From NCBI GenBank assembly GCA_964426355.1, contig CAYRRA010000055.1, forward strand, positions 1 to 22,387: a DNA stretch of 22,387 nt. Direction: 5' to 3'. The position numbers were made by a program, and so were the translations under genes. Below the pieces are notes generated by a model that did no database searches, had not been told where the DNA came from, and saw only the letters and a program-made list of their open reading frames with translations. Of this stretch, positions 7,069-14,734 are shown piece by piece. The stretch's first letter is position 1. Each line of letters begins with the position of its first letter. Source of the stretch: JAJFTV01 sp964426355. GTDB lineage: Bacteria; Chloroflexota; Anaerolineae; Anaerolineales; Anaerolineaceae.

Positions 7069-8214
7069 TTACAACCTGCCCAGGTTCAAAGAAGTGAACT
7101 CGTCCCACAAATAGCGCGCCATTGTCCACCATTTCTGCCTGCCGATGCAGCGGAAATAGGGCGGGCGGTACGCGCGGATGATGTCACCGATCTTGTATCG
7201 CGCCAGTACAGGCGTGGAGACCACCAGGCTGCCGTTCTCTCCCGGCAGCATTTCGTGCATCAGTTTAATCCCGGTTGAAGTTTGCACTTCAAAGAAGAAG
7301 AGGTCATAGTTGGGCATCCAGGCGCGTTTGTCATCCATCTGCTGTCCGAACATGCCTTCGGTTGCGCCGTAAATCTCACGGATGGCTGCCTTGCCATACA
7401 TCGCGCGCAGAGCGGGTACCAGGCGGGTGTTGATGCCGGGAACGCTGCCTAACGTCATCACCTGTACCTTCCAGATATCTTTGGGATACAGTTTGTATTT
7501 CTGGTTAAGGTAGCGGGCAAAATCGAGTGCAGTGGGAGCCACACCGCCGACCAGGGTAACATTCTCATTTTTACATTTTTCATACGCCAGGTCAAAACGC
7601 CGTTCCCAATCCCGTATGGTTTTACCACCGCCCAGCGAATCGATTTCATCTTGTGAAGGGACGGAGCGGATAGGCGTGAAGGTGGAGACGTGTTTGGTGT
7701 AAATCCCGGAGCTGTAACCGTATTCCAGTTCTTTTTCGCCTACAGAGACCTTCCCGATGACGGATGGAAAATTGAGGTTCAGATTGACCCCGGCGAACAG
7801 GTCAAAACGCTGCGTGGTGATGGTGTAATTAATCATGGCACGCCCTGCAGCCACGCGCATTTTTAAATCTGTGGGGGTCATGGGGATAAATTTTGTTTCT
7901 CCTTTGGTTGTTCCACGGGTAATTGCCCAACCGACCGGGTGTTCGTTGAGGACAGCAAAAGTATCGCCCTGCATGACACGCGTAATCCAGGGGCGGTAAT
8001 CTTCGTATGTGGCAATGGGAAATCGGTGTTGATACTCTTCAATCGAGCCAATTTTTTCTGCACCATGCTTTTTACCGTACTCGGTTTGCTGATAAAGCAG
8101 TAATAATTTTTGCAGTACTTCCAATTGTGCATGAGATGGGTGATCAAGCGCTTGCTGCCAGGGGCGCAACATGGCAGTTAGTCTTTCCATACCCTCAGGT
8201 AAATCGGCTTTCAT
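7069..8214 (-). CDS. GH3-family adenylate-forming enzyme, short form
   Basis: A 381-residue member of the GH3 (auxin-responsive) family. Plant members adenylate a carboxylic acid and join it to an amino acid; bacterial substrates are mostly unknown. The ATP-binding signatures are present in order: TRGTTKGETK (99-108), YGATEG (282-287) and RYKIGDIIR (339-347) with the ribose-binding Asp 344. The chain ends about 35 residues after this last motif with DEFTSLNLGRL, whereas GH3 enzymes I know of run to 500-600 residues with a C-terminal lid domain. The ending looks tidy rather than broken. Still, the lid that normally accepts the second substrate seems absent, so it may only make an acyl-adenylate or thioester, or need a partner. 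AGGAG precedes the ATG at 8214. It lies 75 bases after the MBL-fold gene on the same strand, a probable operon. Confidence 0.82.
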   Translation of the reverse strand: MKADLPEGMERLTAMLRPWQQALDHPSHAQLEVLQKLLLLYQQTEYGKKHGAEKIGSIEEYQHRFPIATYEDYRPWITRVMQGDTFAVLNEHPVGWAITRGTTKGETKFIPMTPTDLKMRVAAGRAMINYTITTQRFDLFAGVNLNLNFPSVIGKVSVGEKELEYGYSSGIYTKHVSTFTPIRSVPSQDEIDSLGGGKTIRDWERRFDLAYEKCKNENVTLVGGVAPTALDFARYLNQKYKLYPKDIWKVQVMTLGSVPGINTRLVPALRAMYGKAAIREIYGATEGMFGQQMDDKRAWMPNYDLFFFEVQTSTGIKLMHEMLPGENGSLVVSTPVLARYKIGDIIRAYRPPYFRCIGRQKWWTMARYLWDEFTSLNLGRL

Positions 8215-8289
8215 TTTCGTCTCCTGAAGTGAGATTTTATTATTATTGAATGTCCGCCATGGTGAATGCCACCCATTTTTCAGGTGAAA

Positions 8290-9126
8290 TTAAAATTCCA
8301 AAATGGTGCCGGCGTAGCAGGGTTTAACCTGTTTACCAAAGGCATTGGTCAGGGCAATGATGGCATCCAAACCGGTGCAGTGATTGAAGTACATCTCAGC
8401 CTGTTTATATTCATCACGCAGCGCCTCGATGGTTTTTTGCACGCGTTCCTCGCTGGCTCCTACCAGGTGAATCCCGCCGGTGATGGCATAAACTGGTTTA
8501 CCGAAACGGGACCTGATTTCAAAGAGTGTGTTGATGATCCCGGCATGGCAGCATCCGGTGAGCAACACGAGACCTTTTTCGGTTTGCAGCACAATACTGC
8601 GATCATCCAGAATCGTATCGGGTTGCTTTTCTCCGTCAATTTCAACCAGCATGCTTTGCGGTGCCTTTTCAAAAGAAGTAATACGTGGGATGCGCCCCGT
8701 TACAATGACGCTCTCCATGATTTCTACCGGTTCTGCACTGCGCAGCAGATTTGCTTTTTCTTCAATCTGCTCGCGTGTGAATGGTATACCGATTTCGACC
8801 AGTTCTTTCCCTTCGCCGCGGTCAGAATATTTTTGGTTGAAAATGATTGGGTCTGCAACCAGGGTCGGCATTTTTAACTGAGAGAGCACCCACAGCAAAC
8901 CGCCTGTGTGGTCGTAATGCCCGTGGCTTAAAACGACATGGGAGACGTTGTCCAAAGTCATTTTTTTCTTTTTAAGGTTATGATCAAGAATTTCCCAGGA
9001 AGTGCCCGTATCAAACAAGATGCGTTGATTGCCTTTTTCGATCAGGTAAGAGATACCATGCTCACCCCACATGCCGCTATCCATACCGACTGAATCGTTA
9101 TTAAGACAGGTAATGCGAAATGTCAT
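8290..9126 (-). CDS. MBL-fold metallo-hydrolase (COG1237-like)
   Basis: A 278-residue cytoplasmic metallo-beta-lactamase-fold protein. The metal site is complete: SHGHYDH (67-73, His 68, His 70, Asp 72, His 73), His 194 in GCCHAG, His 220 in GGIHL and a further histidine at 249 in NHCTG. The GCCHAG and GGIHL phrases and the length fit the COG1237 group, which includes proteins annotated as dihydropterin ribofuranosyl-aminobenzene phosphate synthase; in bacteria the real substrate is generally not known. AAGGAG lies 7 bases before the ATG at 9126. It is the first gene of a probable two-gene operon with the GH3-family enzyme, suggesting that the two act on the same acyl or ester compound. That link is inference. 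It is divergent from dnaE. Confidence 0.9.
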   Translation of the reverse strand: MTFRITCLNNDSVGMDSGMWGEHGISYLIEKGNQRILFDTGTSWEILDHNLKKKKMTLDNVSHVVLSHGHYDHTGGLLWVLSQLKMPTLVADPIIFNQKYSDRGEGKELVEIGIPFTREQIEEKANLLRSAEPVEIMESVIVTGRIPRITSFEKAPQSMLVEIDGEKQPDTILDDRSIVLQTEKGLVLLTGCCHAGIINTLFEIRSRFGKPVYAITGGIHLVGASEERVQKTIEALRDEYKQAEMYFNHCTGLDAIIALTNAFGKQVKPCYAGTILEF

Positions 9127-9217
9127 AAGAATGCTCCTTTAATCGACGAGAAATGTTGTTGGTTTTTTCCATCAGTGGCACGTTATTCACTCACACCTTT
9201 CATCTGCCTACCCATAC

Positions 9218-9223
9218 ATTATA
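9218..9223 (-). promoter_or_regulatory. Predicted -10 box of MBL/GH3 operon
   Basis: TATAAT on the minus strand, about 92 bases before the MBL-fold start. The -35 region is poor. It lies back to back with the dnaE promoter, with 64 bases between the two -10 boxes, so one bound protein could affect both directions. Confidence 0.45.
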
Positions 9224-9284
9224 TTAGAGTTTCATGAAAAAAGGATTCTTTAACATTAAAAGTCCAAAAAAGGGAAAGTAACCA

Positions 9285-9293
9285 TGCTATAAT
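9285..9293 (+). promoter_or_regulatory. Predicted extended -10 promoter of dnaE
   Basis: TGCTATAAT, a consensus extended -10 element, lies 125 bases before the dnaE start. The -35 region is A-rich and not consensus. Transcription would start near 9300 and leave a leader of about 119 bases. Confidence 0.6.
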
Positions 9294-9329
9294 GAGGTTG
9301 TCAGCAGGAAAGACTAAAAATTTTCATGA

Positions 9330-9395
9330 CCGAATAGCGCGGTGTGGGTTCCTCATCCTTATTCGGATTTTCTTTTTCTCCGAGCAGCAATCGGA
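9330..9395 (+). promoter_or_regulatory. Possible attenuator hairpins in dnaE leader
   Basis: CCGAATA (9330-9336) pairs exactly with TATTCGG (9360-9366) and is followed by ATTTTCTTTTTC. A smaller hairpin, TCCGA with TCGGA (9379-9383 and 9391-9395), is followed by ATTTTTATT. Each has a T-rich tail like a weak terminator, inside the leader of an essential gene. The first has a 23-base loop, so its stability is uncertain. Confidence 0.3.
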
Positions 9396-9418
9396 ATTTT
9401 TATTGGGAGCGCGCTGGA

Positions 9419-12400
9419 ATGTCGTTTGTTCACCTCCATGTTCATACCGAATATTCCTTGTTGGACGGTTTTAGCAACATCAACCGTTTGATCAAGCGAG
9501 TTAAAGAACTGGATATGCCGGCTGTCAGCATCACTGATCATGGGACGATGTTTGGCGTGGTGGATTTCTTTCGTGCTGCAAGCTCGGAAGGTATCAAACC
9601 CATCATTGGTTTGGAAACTTACGTGGCAGAACGCGGGATGCAAGACCGTGATCCACAGCTGGACAAGCAATCCTATCATCTCGTTTTACTTGCTGAAAAC
9701 CAGGTGGGTTATCAGAACTTGTTAAAACTGGCTTCAGCGGCGCAATTGGACGGTTTTTATTACCGCCCGCGTATTGACCATGCCTTGCTGGAATCCCATT
9801 CAGAGGGATTGATTGCAACTTCCGCTTGCATGGCGGGGGAGATTCCGCGTGCGATTTTGGAAGACAACCCCGACAAGGCACACCGAAAACTGGAATGGTA
9901 TTTCGATGTCTTTGGGCGTGACCGTTTCTTCCTTGAGTTGCAGCGGCATGATATGGATGACCTGGAGCGCGTCAACCAGGCGCTTTTGGAGATGGGCAAG
10001 CGTTACGGGGCGCGGTATATTGCCACCAACGATGTCCATTACATCAACGAAAGCGATTCTTATTTGCAGGATATTCAGCTTGCCATCAGTACAGCATCAC
10101 TGTTGAGTGATCCCAACCGCTTCCGTATGCAGGGCAATACCTATTACCTGCGCACCCCCCAGGAGATGGCAACCTTATTTAACGATGTGCCGGAAGCCAT
10201 TGAAAATACGCTGCTCGTCGCTGAACGCTGCTCTGTGGATTTAACCCCTCATGGCTACCACCTGCCGCAGTTCGAGGTGCCGGAAGGCTACAGTGCCGAA
10301 AGTTATTTGCGCGAATTGTGTGAGAAGGGTTTGCTTAGGCGTTACGGCGAACATGCCAATGACCCCCAAGTGCGTGAACGCCTGGAGTACGAGCTTGGTG
10401 TGATCCACCAAATGGGTTTCGATGCCTACTTCTTAATTGTATGGGATTTGTGCCGCTACGCTGCAGAGCAAGGTATCTGGTATAACACACGCGGTTCTGC
10501 TGCCGGTTCTATGGTGGCGTACACGCTGGACATCACCACGCTTGAACCGATTTCGCATGGTCTATACTTCGAACGTTTCCTTAACCCGGCGCGTATTTCC
10601 ATGCCGGATATCGACCTGGATTTTCAAGATGATATGCGCGCCAGGGTGATGGAATATTGCGCGCATAAATACGGTGATGACCGCGTGGCGCAGATTATTA
10701 CCTTTGGTACACTGGGCGCTAAGGCTGCCATCCGTGATGTTGGACGTGTGAAGGATATCCCACTATCCGAGGTAGACCGGGTTGCAAAGTTGATCCCGAT
10801 GATGCCGGGCACCACACTGGACAGTGCATTAGAAGAGGTGCCTGATTTTAAAGCGGTTTATGAGGACCCGGAAACACCTTACATCCGGGACCTGATTGAT
10901 ACGGCGCGAGGTATGGAAGGTTTGGTGCGTAACGCCGGTACACACGCCGCCGGTGTGGTGATTTCCGATTTGCCGATTATCAACTATGCCCCACTGCATA
11001 GACCTACAAGCAACAGTGAAGATAACCCAATCAAATCGCTGGTGCAGTTTGAGATGAACATTGTCGATTACATGGGGCTTTTGAAGGTCGATTTTTTGGG
11101 TCTGGCGACTCTCAAGGTAATGGAGCATGCCTGCCGTCTGATCCGTGAACGGCATGGACAGGTGTGGAGCCTTGCCAATATTCCCGTCGATGATGTCGAA
11201 ACGTATAAGTTTCTAGGGCAGGGGCATACCGCTGGTGTGTTCCAGTTTGAAGGCAGCGGGATGACGCGTTATATCATGCAGATGCAGCCCAAGAACCTGG
11301 ATAACCTGATTGCCATGGTGGCTTTATTCCGCCCCGGACCCATGCAGTTTATTCCTTCATATATTAAGCGCATGCACGGTGAGGAACCTGTTTCATATCT
11401 CGACCCTGCGTTGGAACCCATCTTCAAAGATACGTATGGCATTCCGATTTACCAGGAACAGCTCATGTTTGCAGCAATTTCCATCGCTGGTTATGCACCG
11501 GGCGAGGCAGATAACTTGCGGAAAGCCATTTCCAAGAAAAAAGCCAAAGAGATTGAGCGGCACCGGAATGCCTTCATTAATGGCGCTTCCGAACGCGGCA
11601 TGAATGCAGATATTGCAGCACAAATCTTTGATAGCTGGGAAGGGTTTGCCCGCTATGGTTTCAATAAAAGCCATGCAGCCAACTATGCCGTGTTGGCTGT
11701 GCAAACGGCTTTTCTTAAATTGCATTACCCCGTAGAGTATATGACCGCCTTGCTGACGGCTGAGGTTAACAACAGTGAAAAAGTGGCTTTATATGTGGCT
11801 GACTGTCGCAGTATGGGCATTGAAGTGCGTCCGCCGGATATCAATTGCAGCGAATGGGGTTTCACAATTGAAGATGATGACGGGCGGCACAGCATTCGCT
11901 TTGGGTTGGGTGCAATCAAGAACGTGGGTCATGCTCCGGTGGATTTGATATTGGAAACCCGCCGGGAAGGGGCATTTGCAGATTTGAATGATATTGCCAG
12001 AAGGGTTGATTTGCGCCAGGTGGGTAAACGCGCCCTTGAAAGCCTGGTACGGGTGGGTGCATTAGACCGCTTTGGCTCACGGGTGGCAATTTTGGATGCG
12101 CTTGACCGCCTTATATCGGTCAGCACCAGTCATTTCCGGGCTGCACAGGCAGGGCAATTAAGCTTTTTTGGCAATGTTGAGGGTATCGAAGACGATATTG
12201 TATTGAGCACACCGCTCAATATCGATCCGCGCGAGCAGTTGGAGTGGGAGCGTGAACTGATCGGGTTATTTGTATCTGATCACCCCCTGTCACCCTATGT
12301 TCCTTACATTAAGCAAAAGATCACGCATTTATCTGCTCAGTTGAGCGAAGTCCATCACAAAGGGCAGGTTCGCGTGGCGGGCATGGTGGTTCGCTACCGC

Positions 12401-13381
12401 CCGCACCTGGCAAAATCCGGCAAATATATGGGGTTTGTGACCATTGAAGACATACAAGGCGCAATCGAGTTGGTGATTTTCCCGGATACCTGGGGTAAGT
12501 ACCGTGAACTGGTTCAGGTGGATAACGTTCTGATTGCGTATGGCAAAGCCGATGCAGAAAGCAGCGATCCAAAAGTGCTGGTCGACCGGTTGGTCCTTGT
12601 GCGCGAAGAAGACCTGGCGAATATGGAACTGGCAATGGATGTGGAACCGGCGCTCCAAAACGGCACAAATAACGGATCCAGCCCTGTATTGGAAGAATCT
12701 TTCCCCCTGGTCCCGGAAACCGAGATGGTATGGGATGAAGCAGATGATGAGGAGGATCTGTATCCGATTGCGGAGGACGATGAAGGGGAACTGCCCGGCG
12801 CAGACCTGACCGAACCTTTGCCGCTGCATACGCCAGCATCGCAAGAACAACCGGACGATCACCCTTCCTACCAGGCTGCTGCTTCAACCAGGTTGATCCG
12901 CGAGTCGGCACAACCGCTGCCTCAAGATGAACCTGCATTGAGGGGACAGGCAGATGAATTACCAGCAGTTGAAACGGGTATGCCGCCTACAACGGAGATA
13001 GACGAACCCCATCTCGACCTTGAGCAGTTTATTACAGCAGATGCGGTCCCAGAAAACTTGATCCCGCTTACTTTTTTGGTCGCTCCTGCCGGGACACGCT
13101 CTTCGCCGGAGGAGAAAGACCAACCGCGCATGTTAACGGTCGTGCTTCGCCACACATCCGACAAGAACCGCGATATCCGCCGGCTATTCCGGGTTCATGG
13201 GCTTTTACACGCCTGCCCTGGACAAGACCGCTTCTCTTTCTTGATTTACGAGGGTGGGCATTATTTTTTGATGGAATTCCCCAACGAGAGCACACATATC
13301 ACGCACGGTCTAATCCGTAAAGTAGCGGAACTGGTGGGCGGAGAAGATAACCTGCGCATCGAGCGAATTAATTTAATGTAA
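9419..13381 (+). CDS. dnaE: DNA polymerase III alpha subunit, DnaE type
   Basis: The 1320-residue replicative polymerase subunit. The N-terminal PHP domain (about 3-210) opens with VHLHVHTEYSLLDG and keeps candidate metal ligands: His 7, His 9, Asp 40-His 41, Glu 66, His 87, Cys 137, Asp 205 and His 207. It may therefore be an active proofreading nuclease. Palm motifs follow: RGSAAGSM (358-365), PDIDLDF with Asp 399 and Asp 401, and KVDFLGL with Asp 558. A helix-hairpin-helix region (about 864-886), a clamp-binding motif QLSFF (913-917) and an OB fold (about 983-1060) come next. An acidic, proline-rich linker (about 1094-1212) then joins a C-terminal domain (about 1213-1320). E. coli DnaE has 1160 residues. 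I chose the ATG at 9419, with GGGAG upstream, because the reading frame extending to 9344 adds no family sequence and HLHVHT should be near the N-terminus. It is transcribed alone from 9285. Confidence 0.97.
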   Translation: MSFVHLHVHTEYSLLDGFSNINRLIKRVKELDMPAVSITDHGTMFGVVDFFRAASSEGIKPIIGLETYVAERGMQDRDPQLDKQSYHLVLLAENQVGYQNLLKLASAAQLDGFYYRPRIDHALLESHSEGLIATSACMAGEIPRAILEDNPDKAHRKLEWYFDVFGRDRFFLELQRHDMDDLERVNQALLEMGKRYGARYIATNDVHYINESDSYLQDIQLAISTASLLSDPNRFRMQGNTYYLRTPQEMATLFNDVPEAIENTLLVAERCSVDLTPHGYHLPQFEVPEGYSAESYLRELCEKGLLRRYGEHANDPQVRERLEYELGVIHQMGFDAYFLIVWDLCRYAAEQGIWYNTRGSAAGSMVAYTLDITTLEPISHGLYFERFLNPARISMPDIDLDFQDDMRARVMEYCAHKYGDDRVAQIITFGTLGAKAAIRDVGRVKDIPLSEVDRVAKLIPMMPGTTLDSALEEVPDFKAVYEDPETPYIRDLIDTARGMEGLVRNAGTHAAGVVISDLPIINYAPLHRPTSNSEDNPIKSLVQFEMNIVDYMGLLKVDFLGLATLKVMEHACRLIRERHGQVWSLANIPVDDVETYKFLGQGHTAGVFQFEGSGMTRYIMQMQPKNLDNLIAMVALFRPGPMQFIPSYIKRMHGEEPVSYLDPALEPIFKDTYGIPIYQEQLMFAAISIAGYAPGEADNLRKAISKKKAKEIERHRNAFINGASERGMNADIAAQIFDSWEGFARYGFNKSHAANYAVLAVQTAFLKLHYPVEYMTALLTAEVNNSEKVALYVADCRSMGIEVRPPDINCSEWGFTIEDDDGRHSIRFGLGAIKNVGHAPVDLILETRREGAFADLNDIARRVDLRQVGKRALESLVRVGALDRFGSRVAILDALDRLISVSTSHFRAAQAGQLSFFGNVEGIEDDIVLSTPLNIDPREQLEWERELIGLFVSDHPLSPYVPYIKQKITHLSAQLSEVHHKGQVRVAGMVVRYRPHLAKSGKYMGFVTIEDIQGAIELVIFPDTWGKYRELVQVDNVLIAYGKADAESSDPKVLVDRLVLVREEDLANMELAMDVEPALQNGTNNGSSPVLEESFPLVPETEMVWDEADDEEDLYPIAEDDEGELPGADLTEPLPLHTPASQEQPDDHPSYQAAASTRLIRESAQPLPQDEPALRGQADELPAVETGMPPTTEIDEPHLDLEQFITADAVPENLIPLTFLVAPAGTRSSPEEKDQPRMLTVVLRHTSDKNRDIRRLFRVHGLLHACPGQDRFSFLIYEGGHYFLMEFPNESTHITHGLIRKVAELVGGEDNLRIERINLM

Positions 13382-13531
13382 TGAGGATGGGGTAAAGGGA
13401 ATCCGTTTGCTTTTCTTTGCAATGCCAGTATCCAGTCAATAACAGGGTAAGCGCGTCTGAGTTGGTTTTTTTCCCTTCCTAAGAGGTTGCCAAAAAAGCA
13501 CCCCCGCTGACAGTTTTCTGACAAGGGATGG

Positions 13532-13573
13532 TTGTTGTTGCACCAAAGCTCGGTTCGGAGAACCTCGCGAGCC
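13532..13573 (+). repeat. Interspersed hairpin repeat, copy A
   Basis: These 42 bases match 19370-19411 at 35 positions, and all seven differences are transitions. The core folds as GCTC-GGTTC, a GGA loop, then GAACC, TCGC and GAGC (13548-13572). A terminator follows in both copies. The pairing arms are conserved, so the element is read as structured RNA or DNA, not as protein. Confidence 0.65.
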
Positions 13574-13603
13574 GCTGGAGACCTCCGCGAGCGGCATTTT
13601 TTT
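13571..13603 (+). terminator. Rho-independent terminator after dnaE
   Basis: GCCGCT (13571-13576) pairs with AGCGGC (13590-13595), with inner GGA/TCC pairing. T7 follows at 13597-13603. Its first two bases are shared with the closing stem of the preceding hairpin, so the two folds compete slightly. It lies 190 bases after the dnaE stop and before the pfkA promoter. Confidence 0.8.
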
Positions 13604-13631
13604 GCTTGTTTTCTCCAATCTGTCGCGTAAA

Positions 13632-13640
13632 TGATACAAT
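13632..13640 (+). promoter_or_regulatory. Predicted extended -10 promoter of pfkA
   Basis: TGATACAAT matches the extended -10 form seen elsewhere in the window. It lies just after the dnaE terminator and about 98 bases before the pfkA start. No good -35 box is seen. Confidence 0.45.
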
Positions 13641-13738
13641 TTAACGATCAATGGTGTTTTATCCTGCACAGGGTTTAATAATCGCCAGGTTTTTTTTATT
13701 TTTTATGCCATTATTTTATTATTTGAAAGGGTGTTGAT

Positions 13739-14713
13739 ATGGACGCAATTAAAACGATAGCCGTCATGACATCGGGAGGCGACTCGCCTGGAATGAACCC
13801 CTGTATCCGTGCCGTGGTACGAACCGCACTATTCAAAAAGCTGAACGTTTTTGGTATTGTCGGTGGCTATGAGGGGCTAATTCATGGAAGTTTTCGCCAG
13901 ATGGGTGCACGAGATGTGGGCGGTATTTTGCAGCACGGTGGAACGATTTTGCAAACCGCACGCAGTCAGGAATTCCGTACTCCGCAGGGACGGCTGAAAG
14001 CGATACGCGAATTGAATACCGCCGGTATTGACGCGGTGGTGGTCATTGGGGGAGACGGCTCTCTGACGGGAGCACTTTCTCTGGCTAAAGAGGGTATCCC
14101 GGTGGTTGGCGTTCCCGCCAGTATTGATAATGATATCTACGGTACCGATATGTGTATTGGTGTGGATACCGCGTTGAATACCATCGTTGACGCGATAGAT
14201 AAACTACGTGACACGGCAACCTCTCATAACCGCGCATTCTTGATAGAAACGATGGGGCGCGAGTGCGGTTACCTGGCGCAACATGCGGGAATTATTTGCG
14301 GCGCTGAGATGGTTTTAATACCCGAGATTCCTGTTGAAACTGATGAAGTGTTAAAAGCGGTTGAAAATGCATATATTCGGGGAAAGACGCATTGCATCAT
14401 CGTAGTGGCAGAGGGGTTTAAACCACACGCCACAGAACTGGCGGACATCATTGCCTCAATGAATATTGGCTTTGATACCCGCCTGACGATTTTGGGGCAT
14501 ATTCAGCGCGGCGGACGCCCCACCGCTTTTGATCGGATGCTGGCAACCCGTTTTGGGGTCAATGCTGTTAACATGCTTATGGAAGGTAAGACGGGCATGA
14601 TGACAGCTCTGTACGGGCGCGAGATTGTGCCTGTTCCATTGGATGAAGTCATTGGGAACAAACGCCGCCTGTCAGAAGAATATTTAAAAGTGGCAAGCAT
14701 GCTGGCGCGCTAA
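13739..14713 (+). CDS. pfkA: 6-phosphofructokinase
   Basis: A 324-residue cytoplasmic enzyme that phosphorylates fructose 6-phosphate to fructose 1,6-bisphosphate, the committed step of glycolysis. Signatures in order are TSGGDSPGMN (11-20), GGDGS (104-108), PASIDND (126-132, catalytic base Asp 130), MGRECG (172-177) and GHIQRGG (253-259). Glycine, not aspartate, follows GGD at the donor site, and the residue that is lysine in PPi-dependent enzymes is alanine here (Ala 127); both point to ATP as phosphate donor. The PAS in place of the usual PGT is a sequence variant. Length is normal for the bacterial ATP-PFK group. AAAGGG precedes the ATG by about 8 bases. The lipoprotein gene starts 21 bases after the stop, so the two are probably co-transcribed, though no functional link is evident. 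Confidence 0.96.
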   Translation: MDAIKTIAVMTSGGDSPGMNPCIRAVVRTALFKKLNVFGIVGGYEGLIHGSFRQMGARDVGGILQHGGTILQTARSQEFRTPQGRLKAIRELNTAGIDAVVVIGGDGSLTGALSLAKEGIPVVGVPASIDNDIYGTDMCIGVDTALNTIVDAIDKLRDTATSHNRAFLIETMGRECGYLAQHAGIICGAEMVLIPEIPVETDEVLKAVENAYIRGKTHCIIVVAEGFKPHATELADIIASMNIGFDTRLTILGHIQRGGRPTAFDRMLATRFGVNAVNMLMEGKTGMMTALYGREIVPVPLDEVIGNKRRLSEEYLKVASMLAR

Positions 14714-14734
14714 TGATGTTGTGAAGGAGTAGTG

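Larger units (their letters stand above)
13382..13738. other. dnaE-pfkA intergenic region
   Basis: A 357-base gap without a credible gene. The first 150 bases show no clear feature beyond T-runs and a partial CTGACA direct repeat (13506-13522). Then come a hairpin repeat (13532-13573), a strong terminator (13571-13603) and the pfkA promoter (13632-13640). A 77-codon open frame on the minus strand crosses the hairpins, but I judge it accidental. Confidence 0.6.

Noticed and set aside
6938..7132. 64-codon minus-strand frame overlapping the end of the GH3-family gene, read as a frameshifted lid domain
   Set aside because: Its sequence does not resemble a GH3 C-terminal domain, has no proper start, and the main frame already ends in a tidy sequence.
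13548..13595. tRNA or T-box element because of GGTTC and paired arms
   Set aside because: No acceptor stem, anticodon arm or T-box consensus (AGGGTGGnACCGCG) is present.
13436..13669. 77-codon minus-strand frame between dnaE and pfkA
   Set aside because: It runs through the hairpin repeat and terminator, has no ribosome-binding site or protein family signal, and the repeat is conserved in its pairing arms.
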